A DNA stretch of 5,933 nt. Source: CAIWXH01 sp964555675. Its GTDB lineage: Bacteria; Chloroflexota; Chloroflexia; Chloroflexales; Chloroflexaceae. The notes beneath the pieces were generated by a model that was not told the origin of the DNA, searched no databases, and was given only the letters and a program-made list of their open reading frames with translations. The DNA lies in the NCBI GenBank assembly GCA_964555675.1, contig CAZKTU010000335.1, positions 1 through 5,933 of the forward strand, written 5' to 3'. Position numbers and translations under genes: made by a program. Positions 1 through 4,917 of the stretch are shown here, in pieces (within the stretch, counting starts at the first letter, position 1; every line of letters begins with the position of its first letter).

Positions 1-203
1 CGGCAGCGCGGCTGTTTGTGGACAAAGGTCGTTTCCGGGGATGGAGCGGAAGCTTACAGCCGGGGCGGTGATTCTGTCAAGGTCGCCACGCAGGCCGGCG
101 GAAGTGGGTATAATAAAGGTCGGGGTTGTGTAACAGCCTGCGCCTGCGGCGGACTGTATGGGCGGGTCTAGCCAGAGGTTGCTGAGAAGGAGCGAGGAGC
201 AAC
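1..203. other. Non-coding upstream region of the molybdopterin oxidoreductase gene
   Basis: No convincing gene is visible here. The reading frames crossing it are short, have no recognisable protein motifs and run through the likely promoter. The stretch holds a TATAAT box at 109-114, three copies of AAGGTCG (25-31, 79-85, 116-122), and two purine-rich Shine-Dalgarno-like stretches close to the next gene (AAGGAG 187-192 and GAGGAG 194-199). The upstream gene, if any, lies outside the window. Confidence 0.6.
109..114 (+). promoter_or_regulatory. Candidate -10 box for the molybdopterin oxidoreductase gene
   Basis: TATAAT matches the sigma-70 type -10 consensus exactly and stands out in GC-rich surroundings. 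No matching -35 hexamer sits at 16-18 bp (the stretch there is CCACGC). A TG dinucleotide lies at 105-106, one base too far upstream for an ideal extended -10. If used, transcription would start near base 121 and give a leader of about 80 nt. An activator might replace the missing -35 element; this is inference. Confidence 0.4.
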
Positions 204-818
204 ATGTACAATGCCTTCAAGAAGAAGCATGACCGTACCCCCGAGGGCGAAGAGGGCCGCGTGCCCCCAGGGCAGTACGTGACCGACAAGTTCCCCGTGC
301 TCCACTACGGCACCGTTCCCCAGTACGCCGACGTCGCGAGCAGCTGGGATTTGCGCGTGTGGGGCGAGCTCGAGGCCCCTATCCAGCTGAACTTCGCCGA
401 GTTCAGGGCTCTCCCCACGGTCGAGATTGTCACCGACATCCACTGTGTGACGCGCTGGAGCAAGCTCGACACCCGCTGGGAGGGTGTGCGCTTCAGCGAC
501 TTTCTCACGCACATCCCCACCGTGCTGCCCACGGCGCGCTATGTGATCGCCCACTGCGAGCAGGGCTTCACGACCAACATGCCGCTCGAGGTGCTGATGC
601 ACCCCGACGCGATGCTGGCCTACAAGTTCGACGGCGAGGAGCTGACCCCCGATCACGGCTACCCCCTGCGGCTGCTCACCCCGGGCAAGTACTTCTGGAA
701 GAGCGCCAAGTGGCTGCGCGGCCTCGAGTTCACCAGCCACGACAAGCTCGGCTTCTGGGAGCGCTACGGCTACAACAACAACGCCGACCCCTGGAAAGAA
801 GAGCGCTACGCTGAGTAG
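204..818 (+). CDS. Sulfite oxidase-like molybdopterin-dependent oxidoreductase
   Basis: This 204-residue protein is a stand-alone oxidoreductase molybdopterin-binding domain of the sulfite oxidase/MsrP superfamily. It should hold a molybdenum cofactor and carry out an oxygen-atom transfer on an unknown substrate. Visible landmarks are the HCVTRWS motif at residues 80-86, whose Cys81 is the expected molybdenum ligand, WEGVRF at 92-97, and the stretch from DHGYPLRLLTPGKYFWKSAK (150-169) into WLRGLEF. The tail GFWERYGY...DPWKEERY is typical of the short, roughly 200-residue family. There is no Tat or Sec signal, no heme-binding domain and no dimerisation domain, so it is probably cytoplasmic and receives electrons from an unseen partner. 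The ATG is preceded by GAGGAG with a 4-nt gap and AAGGAG with an 11-nt gap. The stop TAG lies 31 nt before the first standard start codon of the endonuclease V frame, so the two may be co-transcribed. Family assignment is firm; substrate is unknown. Confidence 0.92.
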   Translation: MYNAFKKKHDRTPEGEEGRVPPGQYVTDKFPVLHYGTVPQYADVASSWDLRVWGELEAPIQLNFAEFRALPTVEIVTDIHCVTRWSKLDTRWEGVRFSDFLTHIPTVLPTARYVIAHCEQGFTTNMPLEVLMHPDAMLAYKFDGEELTPDHGYPLRLLTPGKYFWKSAKWLRGLEFTSHDKLGFWERYGYNNNADPWKEERYAE

Positions 819-849
819 TGAAGACTGGCCCCTTACCGTCGACCAAGCC
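811..849 (+). other. Probable 5' coding extension of the endonuclease V gene with no standard start codon
   Basis: In the same frame as endonuclease V, bases 820-849 translate as EDWPLTVDQA, leading straight into VVVQERLR. A Trp-Pro-Leu-Thr...Ala segment before the QxxLR helix is the usual N-terminus of endonuclease V (Thermotoga maritima begins with a similar RWDLPPEEAIKVQNELR, from memory). No ATG, GTG or TTG occurs in this frame as far back as I read it (base 721). The nearest candidate is CTG at 811, overlapping the previous gene by 8 nt, with a purine-rich GGAAAGAAGAG at 793-803 ahead of it. A GTG at 818 forms a TAGTG stop-start overlap but is in the wrong frame by one base. Confidence 0.55.
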
Positions 850-1524
850 GTGGTCGTGCAAGAGCGTCTGCGCTCGCAGGTGCTGGTACACGATGACTAT
901 GGCGAGCTCAGGACGGTGGCGGGCGTCGATGCGGGCTTCGAGGACGAGGGCGCGACGGCGCGGGCCGCGGTGGTCGTGCTCAGCTTCCCCGCCCTCGAGC
1001 CCATCGACTACGCCGTCGCGCGCGGCCCGGCTCGCTTCCCCTACATCCCCGGCTTCCTCTCCTTTCGCGAGGCCCCTGTCATCCTCGACGCTCTGGCGAT
1101 GCTGCGCGCGGCGCCCGACCTGCTGATCTGCGACGGTCAGGGCATCGCCCACCCGCGCCGGCTGGGCATCGCCAGCCACCTCGGCGTGCTCAGCGGGCTG
1201 CCCACGATCGGCTGCGCCAAGTCGCTGCTGGTGGGGCGCCACGACGAGCTGCCCGACGAGCGGGGTGCGCGCGTGCCCCTCGTGCATCGGCGCGAGCAGG
1301 TGGGCTGGACGTTGCGCACGCGGCCGGGCGTCAAGCCGGTCTACGTCTCGCCGGGGCACCGGGTGGGCCTCGACAGCGCGGTTGCGCTGGTAATGGCCTG
1401 CGTGACACGCTATCGCCTGCCCGAGACCACCCGCTACGCCCATAACCTCGCCTCGAATGGCGTGATCCCCAAGCAGAAGCCCGGGCGAGGCGGCACCGGC
1501 ACCGGCACCGCTTCGATGGTTTGA
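850..1524 (+). CDS. nfi: Endonuclease V (deoxyinosine 3'-endonuclease)
   Basis: Endonuclease V nicks DNA at the second phosphodiester bond 3' to deoxyinosine, starting repair of deaminated adenine; it needs Mg2+. Numbered from the GTG at 850 (224 residues), the metal-binding acidic residues are in place: Asp27 in VAGVDAGF, Glu74 in PYIPGFLSFRE and Asp95 in ICDGQGIAHPRRLG. The conserved SHLG, PTIGCAK and SPGHRVGLDSA (164-174 region onward) blocks follow, then YRLPETTRYAH. The wedge-forming PYIPG motif is present. The C-terminus ends in a low-complexity GTGTGT tail from three GGCACC repeats. There is no Shine-Dalgarno sequence before GTG 850, and the conserved N-terminus extends upstream, so the real protein is probably about 10-13 residues longer. 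The stop codon TGA lies inside the -35 hexamer of the str operon promoter. Function is firm; the start is not. Confidence 0.93.
   Translation: MVVQERLRSQVLVHDDYGELRTVAGVDAGFEDEGATARAAVVVLSFPALEPIDYAVARGPARFPYIPGFLSFREAPVILDALAMLRAAPDLLICDGQGIAHPRRLGIASHLGVLSGLPTIGCAKSLLVGRHDELPDERGARVPLVHRREQVGWTLRTRPGVKPVYVSPGHRVGLDSAVALVMACVTRYRLPETTRYAHNLASNGVIPKQKPGRGGTGTGTASMV
1492..1509 (+). repeat. Three tandem GGCACC hexanucleotides
   Basis: The perfect hexamer repeat lies in frame at the 3' end of the endonuclease V gene and encodes Gly-Thr three times, beyond the conserved fold. Copy-number change would alter only the tail and keep the frame. Confidence 0.8.
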
Positions 1525-1549
1525 CAACCCCCGGGCGAAATGTTATACT
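1521..1549 (+). promoter_or_regulatory. str operon promoter, sigma-70 (RpoD) type
   Basis: A perfect -35 TTGACA at 1521-1526 is followed after exactly 17 bp by TATACT at 1544-1549 (five of six consensus bases). A TG at 1541-1542 gives an extended -10 (TGnTATACT). This is the strongest promoter visible in the window and suits a highly expressed ribosomal operon. Transcription should start around base 1556. The -35 hexamer contains the TGA stop of endonuclease V (1522-1524), so the upstream gene and the promoter share bases. No terminator separates them, so readthrough into the operon is possible. Confidence 0.88.
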
Positions 1550-1600
1550 CCCTTATCGCCGCGCATGAGCGTGAGCAGAATAGATTCGTGTGCCTAACCG

Positions 1601-1698
1601 GCCCACTCTAAGGCGCAGCTGTGGCTGTGACCAGACCGGGGCCCGGATATTATTTTGTCTAAGCAGGTCAAGTGGGCGATTGAGACCAGGAGTGCTGG
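1601..1698 (+). promoter_or_regulatory. Structured 5' leader of the str operon, candidate regulatory RNA
   Basis: Complementary segments seen directly are: 1601-1607 (GCCCACT) with 1671-1677 (AGTGGGC), 1628-1632 (TGACC) with 1666-1670 (GGTCA), a small CAGC-TGTG-GCTG hairpin at 1616-1627, AGAC at 1633-1636 with GTCT at 1657-1660, and CCGG-GGC-CCGG at 1636-1646. The first two helices abut on their 3' side, so they could stack in a junction with the small hairpin. A further CCAG/CTGG hairpin (1686-1689 with 1695-1698) covers part of the rpsL ribosome binding site AGGAG (1688-1692). Such leaders often mediate feedback by a ribosomal protein, but the ligand here is unknown. I do not recognise a named RNA family. 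Confidence 0.45.
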
Positions 1699-2133
1699 AT
1701 GCCGACGATTAATCAGCTCGTACGAAAGCCGCGCAAGCCGGTAGAGAAGAAGACCAAGGCCCCCGCGCTGCGGTTTACCTATAACTCGCTTAAAGGTAAG
1801 CTGACCCGCGGCAAGGGCTCGCCCCAGAAGCGCGGCGTATGCACGAAGGTGGCCACGGTCACCCCGAAGAAGCCGAACTCGGCGCTGCGCAAGATTGCCC
1901 GCGTGCGGCTCTCGAACCAGATTGAGGTCACGGCCTACATCCCGGGCGAGGGCCACAACCTGCAGGAGCACTCGGTGGTGCTCATCCGCGGCGGCCGCGT
2001 GAAGGATCTGCCGGGCGTGCGCTATCACATTGTGCGTGGCACCCTTGACACGCAGGGCGTGAACGGCCGCAAGCAGGGCCGCTCGAAGTACGGCACCAAG
2101 AAGAACGCCCAGCCGATTGGCAAGAAGCGCTAG
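1699..2133 (+). CDS. rpsL: 30S ribosomal protein S12
   Basis: S12 sits at the decoding centre of the small subunit and contributes to codon-anticodon checking and translational fidelity. The 144-residue sequence is complete, from MPTINQLVRKPRKP to a basic GKKR end. Core motifs are SPQKRGVCTKV (41-51), TPKKPNSALRK (55-65), GEGHNLQEHSVVLIRGGRVK (83-102) and DLPGVRYH (103-110). It is longer than the 124-residue Escherichia coli protein mainly through an insertion of about 14 residues after PAL (RFTYNSLKGKLTRGKG), a feature shared with Bacillus-type S12, plus a longer basic tail. Lys57, Lys102 and Pro105 correspond to E. coli Lys43, Lys88 and Pro91, so no classic streptomycin-resistance substitution is seen. 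Asp103 is the residue beta-methylthiolated by RimO in some bacteria. AGGAG lies 6 nt before the ATG. First gene of the operon. Confidence 0.99.
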   Translation: MPTINQLVRKPRKPVEKKTKAPALRFTYNSLKGKLTRGKGSPQKRGVCTKVATVTPKKPNSALRKIARVRLSNQIEVTAYIPGEGHNLQEHSVVLIRGGRVKDLPGVRYHIVRGTLDTQGVNGRKQGRSKYGTKKNAQPIGKKR

Positions 2134-2134
2134 T

Positions 2135-2167
2135 CACGGCCGCGGCCGTGGGGTCTCTGGCCCAGAG
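2135..2167 (+). promoter_or_regulatory. Twin hairpins between rpsL and rpsG, possible S7 control site
   Basis: The segment 2135-2150, CACGGCCGCGGCCGTG, is a perfect 16-base palindrome able to form a 6-bp stem with a CGCG loop. It begins two bases after the rpsL stop. A second stem, CTCTG at 2155-2159 with CAGAG at 2163-2167 and a GCC loop, follows four bases later. There is no T-tract, so an intrinsic terminator is unlikely. In Escherichia coli the rpsL-rpsG gap is where S7 binds to repress its own synthesis; the same role here is inference. Alternatives are mRNA stabilisation or a processing site. Confidence 0.45.
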
Positions 2168-2191
2168 CCGGAGCCCAGATGAGGAACAGCT

Positions 2192-2665
2192 ATGCCCCGC
2201 CGTGGTGATATTCAGAAGCGGATCCCCCCGCCGGACGCGCGCTACGACAGCGTGTTGGTCCAGAAGTTCATCAATAAGGTGATGGAGCGCGGCAAGAAGA
2301 GCGTCGCCGAGCGTATCGTCTACGACGCCCTCGACCTCGCCGCCGATCGGACGAAGAAGACCCAGATGGAGGTCTTCGAGCAGGCCCTGCGCAACGCGAG
2401 CCCCTCGATCGAGGTCAAGCCGAAGCGCGTCGGCGGCGCCACCTACCAGGTGCCCGTCGAGGTGAAGAGCGATCGCCGTTACGCCCTGGCGATGCGCTGG
2501 CTGCTCACCGCCTCGCGCGGCCGCAGCGGCCGCCCCATGCACGAGCGCCTCGCCGCCGAGCTGGTGGACGCCTACAACAACACCGGCAACACGATCAAGC
2601 GCAAAGAGGACGTCCACAAGATGGCCGAGGCCAACCGCGCCTTTGCCCACTACGGCAGGCTCTAG
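2192..2665 (+). CDS. rpsG: 30S ribosomal protein S7
   Basis: S7 is a primary 16S rRNA-binding protein that nucleates assembly of the 30S head and lines the E site near the mRNA exit. The 157 residues match the usual bacterial length of about 156. The characteristic N-terminal block runs MPRRGDIQKRIPPPDARYDS, followed by VLVQKFINKVMERGKKSVAE (22-41). Then come the VKPKRVGGATYQVPVEVKSD stretch that forms the beta-hairpin region, RRYALAMRWLLTASRGR, and the C-terminal helix with KMAEANRAFAHYGRL. GAGGA at 2181-2185 sits 6 nt before the ATG. It follows rpsL by 58 nt and precedes fusA by 88 nt in the standard operon order. In E. coli S7 is the repressor of this operon, which makes the hairpins in the upstream gap worth noting. 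No anomaly in the protein. Confidence 0.99.
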   Translation: MPRRGDIQKRIPPPDARYDSVLVQKFINKVMERGKKSVAERIVYDALDLAADRTKKTQMEVFEQALRNASPSIEVKPKRVGGATYQVPVEVKSDRRYALAMRWLLTASRGRSGRPMHERLAAELVDAYNNTGNTIKRKEDVHKMAEANRAFAHYGRL

Positions 2666-2673
2666 CAGCGTAG

Positions 2674-2690
2674 GCGGGCCTGCGCCCCGC
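2674..2690 (+). other. GC-rich hairpin after rpsG
   Basis: GCGGG at 2674-2678 pairs with CCCGC at 2686-2690 across a 7-nt loop, starting 8 nt after the rpsG stop. It is followed by a purine tract, not a T-tract, so it is not a typical intrinsic terminator. It may mark an mRNA processing or stability element. Confidence 0.4.
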
Positions 2691-2708
2691 GAAGAGAGAG
2701 AAGAGAGA
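2691..2708 (+). repeat. Tandem duplication of GAAGAGAGA
   Basis: Two perfect adjacent copies of the 9-mer (2691-2699 and 2700-2708) make an 18-nt all-purine tract in the rpsG-fusA gap. It is strand-asymmetric and probably unstructured in the mRNA. It could serve as a ribosome standby site for fusA or be a slipped-strand duplication. Confidence 0.8.
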
Positions 2709-2717
2709 TAAACCAGC

Positions 2718-2743
2718 GGCGACCTAGTCGCCCGACTTAGGAG
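2718..2743 (+). promoter_or_regulatory. Alternative hairpins at the fusA ribosome binding site
   Basis: Fold A pairs GGCGAC (2718-2723) with GTCGCC (2727-2732) around a CTA loop and leaves the Shine-Dalgarno AGGAG (2739-2743) free. Fold B pairs CCTAGTC (2723-2729) with GACTTAGG (2734-2741), with a single bulged T at 2738 and a GCCC loop, and buries the AGG of the Shine-Dalgarno. The two share bases and cannot coexist. Fold A has more G-C pairs and should dominate by itself. The AGGAG to ATG spacing is 10 nt. A switching role is inference. Confidence 0.4.
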
Positions 2744-2753
2744 TAGGGACGGT

Positions 2754-4862
2754 ATGCCACGCCAGTTCGAGCTCGACAAGGTACGTAACATCGGCATCAT
2801 CGCCCACATTGACGCGGGCAAGACCACGACGACCGAGCGCATTCTGTTCTATACAGGGCGCACCTACAAGATCGGCGAGGTCCACGAGGGCACCGCGACG
2901 ATGGACTGGATGCCCCAGGAGCAGGAGCGCGGCATCACCATCACCTCGGCGGCCACCACCGCGCAGTGGAAGCTCGGCGAGACGGTCTACCGCATCAATA
3001 TCATCGACACCCCCGGCCACGTCGACTTCACAGTCGAGGTCGAGCGCTCGCTGCGCGTCCTCGACGGCGGCGTGGTGGTCTTCGATGGCGTCGCCGGCGT
3101 TGAGCCCCAGTCTGAGACCGTCTGGCGCCAGGCTGATAAGTACAGCGTGCCGCGCATCTGCTTCGTCAATAAGATGGATCGCACCGGCGCCAGCTTCGAG
3201 CGCTGCGTCAGCATGATCATTGATCGCCTGGGCGCCCGCCCCGCGATCGTGCAGCTGCCGATCGGCGCTGAGGACACGTTCAAGGGTACGATCGACCTCT
3301 TCACCATGAAGGCGACGATCTACAACGACGACCTCGGCAAAGATGTGCGCGAGACCGATATCCCCGAGAATATGCTTGCCGCAGCCCAGAAGGCCCATGC
3401 CGATCTGGTTGAGGCGATCGCCGAGACCGACGACGAGCTGACCCTGCTCTTCCTCGAGGGCGAGGAGCTCGGCCAGGAAGAGCTCAAGCGGGGCCTGCGC
3501 AAGGCGACGATCGAGGGCAAGCTGGTTCCGGTGCTCTGCGGCGCCGCCCTGAAGAACAAGGGTGTGCAGAAGCTGCTCGATGCAGTGGTCGAGTACCTGC
3601 CCTCGCCCCTCGAGCGCCCGGCGATCCAGGGCAGCCTGCCCGGCCATGTCCTGGGCGAAGAGGGTGTTGAGGCGATCACCCGCGAGGCCAGCGACAAGTC
3701 GCCCTTCAGCGGCCTGGTCTTCAAGATCGTCGCCGACCCCTACGTGGGCAAGTTGGCCTACTTCCGGGTCTACTCGGGCACGATCGAGAAGGGCAACTAT
3801 GTGCTCAACTCGACCCGCGGGCAGCGCGAGCGCCTCGGCCGCATCCTGCAGATGCACGCCAATCACCGCGAGGATATCGAGCAGGTCTACGCCGGCGATA
3901 TCGCCGCCATGGTGGGCCCCAAGCAGAGCTTCACCGGCGATACCATCTGCGACCCCGACCAGCCGATTGTGCTCGAGAGCATCCGCTTCCCCGAGCCCGT
4001 GGTCGAGCTGGCTATCGAGCCCAAGACCAAGGCCGACCAGGATAAGATGGCCGTCGCCCTCAACCGCCTGTCGGAAGAGGACCCGACCTTCCGGGTCTAC
4101 ACCGACCAGGAGACCGGGCAGACGATTATCAAGGGCATGGGCGAGCTGCATCTCGAGGTGATCGTCGACCGCATGCGCCGCGAGTACAAGGTCGAGGCCA
4201 ACCAGGGTAAGCCCCAGGTGTCGTACCGCGAGACGATCACGGTGCCGGCCGAGATCCATACCCGCTTCATCAGGCAGACCGGCGGCAAGGGCCAGTTTGC
4301 CGAGGTCAAGATCCGCTTCGAGCCCCAGGAGGCCGGCAAGGGCTTCGAGTTCATCAACGGGATCACCGGCGGCTCCATCCCGCGCGAGTATATCGGCCCC
4401 GTCGAGCAGGGCATCAAAGAGGCGATGCAGACGGGCGTGATGGCCGGCTTCCCCGTGGTCGACGTCAAGGCCACCCTCTACGACGGCTCGTTCCACGAGG
4501 TGGACTCGTCGGAAATGGCCTTCAAGATCGCCGCCTCGATGTCGCTGAAGGACGGTGTCCGCAAGGGCAAGCCCCAGCTGCTCGAGCCGATCATGAAGGT
4601 TGAGACGGTCACCCCCGAGGATTTCCTCGGCACGGTGCTCGGCGACCTTAACTCGCGCCGTGGCCATGTCGAGGGCATGGAGGCCCGCGGTAACGCTCAG
4701 GTGGTGCGCGCCTTCGTTCCGCTGGCGACCATGTTCGGCTACACCACCGATCTGCGCTCGGCCACTCAGGGCCGCGCGACCTCCTCGATGGAGTTCGCCC
4801 ACTACGCGCCGCTGCCCGATGCCCTGGCCAAGGAGATCATCGAGAAGCGCAGCTCGAACTAG
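2754..4862 (+). CDS. fusA: Elongation factor G
   Basis: EF-G is the translational GTPase that drives tRNA-mRNA translocation and, with ribosome recycling factor, splits ribosomes after termination. The 702 residues are full length. The G domain carries AHIDAGKTTT (17-26, P-loop), RGIT at 59-62 with Thr62 in switch I, DTPGHVDF (85-92, with His89 the catalytic histidine), NKMD (139-142) and the CGA motif near 262-264. Domains II and III follow, with NRLSEEDPTFRVYTD and IKGMGELHLEVIVDRMRR. Domain IV includes SYRETI, RQTGGKGQFAEVKIRFEP and the tip region HEVDSSEMAFKIAAS. Domain V ends HYAPLPDALAKEIIEKRSSN. Its position after rpsL-rpsG and the unbroken canonical motifs identify it as the main EF-G and not a paralogue. 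The start is supported by AGGAG at 2739-2743. Expression may be tuned by the hairpins just upstream. Confidence 0.99.
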   Translation: MPRQFELDKVRNIGIIAHIDAGKTTTTERILFYTGRTYKIGEVHEGTATMDWMPQEQERGITITSAATTAQWKLGETVYRINIIDTPGHVDFTVEVERSLRVLDGGVVVFDGVAGVEPQSETVWRQADKYSVPRICFVNKMDRTGASFERCVSMIIDRLGARPAIVQLPIGAEDTFKGTIDLFTMKATIYNDDLGKDVRETDIPENMLAAAQKAHADLVEAIAETDDELTLLFLEGEELGQEELKRGLRKATIEGKLVPVLCGAALKNKGVQKLLDAVVEYLPSPLERPAIQGSLPGHVLGEEGVEAITREASDKSPFSGLVFKIVADPYVGKLAYFRVYSGTIEKGNYVLNSTRGQRERLGRILQMHANHREDIEQVYAGDIAAMVGPKQSFTGDTICDPDQPIVLESIRFPEPVVELAIEPKTKADQDKMAVALNRLSEEDPTFRVYTDQETGQTIIKGMGELHLEVIVDRMRREYKVEANQGKPQVSYRETITVPAEIHTRFIRQTGGKGQFAEVKIRFEPQEAGKGFEFINGITGGSIPREYIGPVEQGIKEAMQTGVMAGFPVVDVKATLYDGSFHEVDSSEMAFKIAASMSLKDGVRKGKPQLLEPIMKVETVTPEDFLGTVLGDLNSRRGHVEGMEARGNAQVVRAFVPLATMFGYTTDLRSATQGRATSSMEFAHYAPLPDALAKEIIEKRSSN

Positions 4863-4870
4863 GTTCGGTC

Positions 4871-4906
4871 GGGGGGCGGCGCCCGCTCTGGGGCCGTCCC
4901 CCCCTT
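4871..4906 (+). terminator. GC-rich stem-loop after fusA, weak terminator or attenuator
   Basis: GGGGGGCGGC (4871-4880) pairs with GCCG (4893-4896) and CCCCCC (4898-4903) with one bulged T at 4897. An inner CCC/GGG helix (4882-4884 with 4890-4892) closes the apex. The stem is strong, but only two T residues (4905-4906) follow, so termination would be partial at most. It lies 8 nt after the fusA stop and ends 11 nt before the methyltransferase ATG. It could reduce expression of the methyltransferase and tuf relative to fusA, or protect the upstream mRNA 3' end. Confidence 0.45.
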
Positions 4907-4917
4907 GTGGATAGGCA

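Noticed and set aside
1..203. Short open frames at the left edge as the end of an upstream gene
   Set aside because: They overlap the likely promoter, have no recognisable protein features and give low-complexity Gly/Arg-rich translations.
818..1126. Overlapping + strand frame starting at the TAGTG stop-start junction
   Set aside because: The translation is a Ser/Arg-rich shadow of endonuclease V in another frame. The GTG at 818 is only interesting as a possible displaced start for endonuclease V.
730..1527. Antisense reading frame of 265 codons opposite endonuclease V
   Set aside because: The + strand frame carries the full set of endonuclease V motifs; the minus frame is an Arg/Ala/Gly-rich shadow.
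1565..1597. Ten-codon upstream reading frame (MSVSRIDSCA) in the rpsL leader
   Set aside because: It has no ribosome binding site, starts only about 9 nt after the predicted transcription start, and shows no run of regulatory codons. Without conservation data it cannot be supported.
2045..2050. TTGACA within rpsL as a possible internal promoter
   Set aside because: There is no -10-like sequence 16-18 bp downstream; the region there is CG-rich coding sequence (CGCAAG).
1982..2842. Antisense reading frame of 286 codons across rpsL, rpsG and the start of fusA
   Set aside because: It crosses three highly conserved genes and their gaps, has no family-like features and is explained by base composition.
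2724..4802. Very long antisense reading frame opposite fusA (692 codons, minus strand)
   Set aside because: It mirrors the fusA codon pattern; G/C-rich third positions suppress stop codons on the opposite strand. Its translation is low-complexity, rich in Leu, Ala, Gly, Asp and His, with no recognisable motif, while fusA on the + strand is unmistakable.
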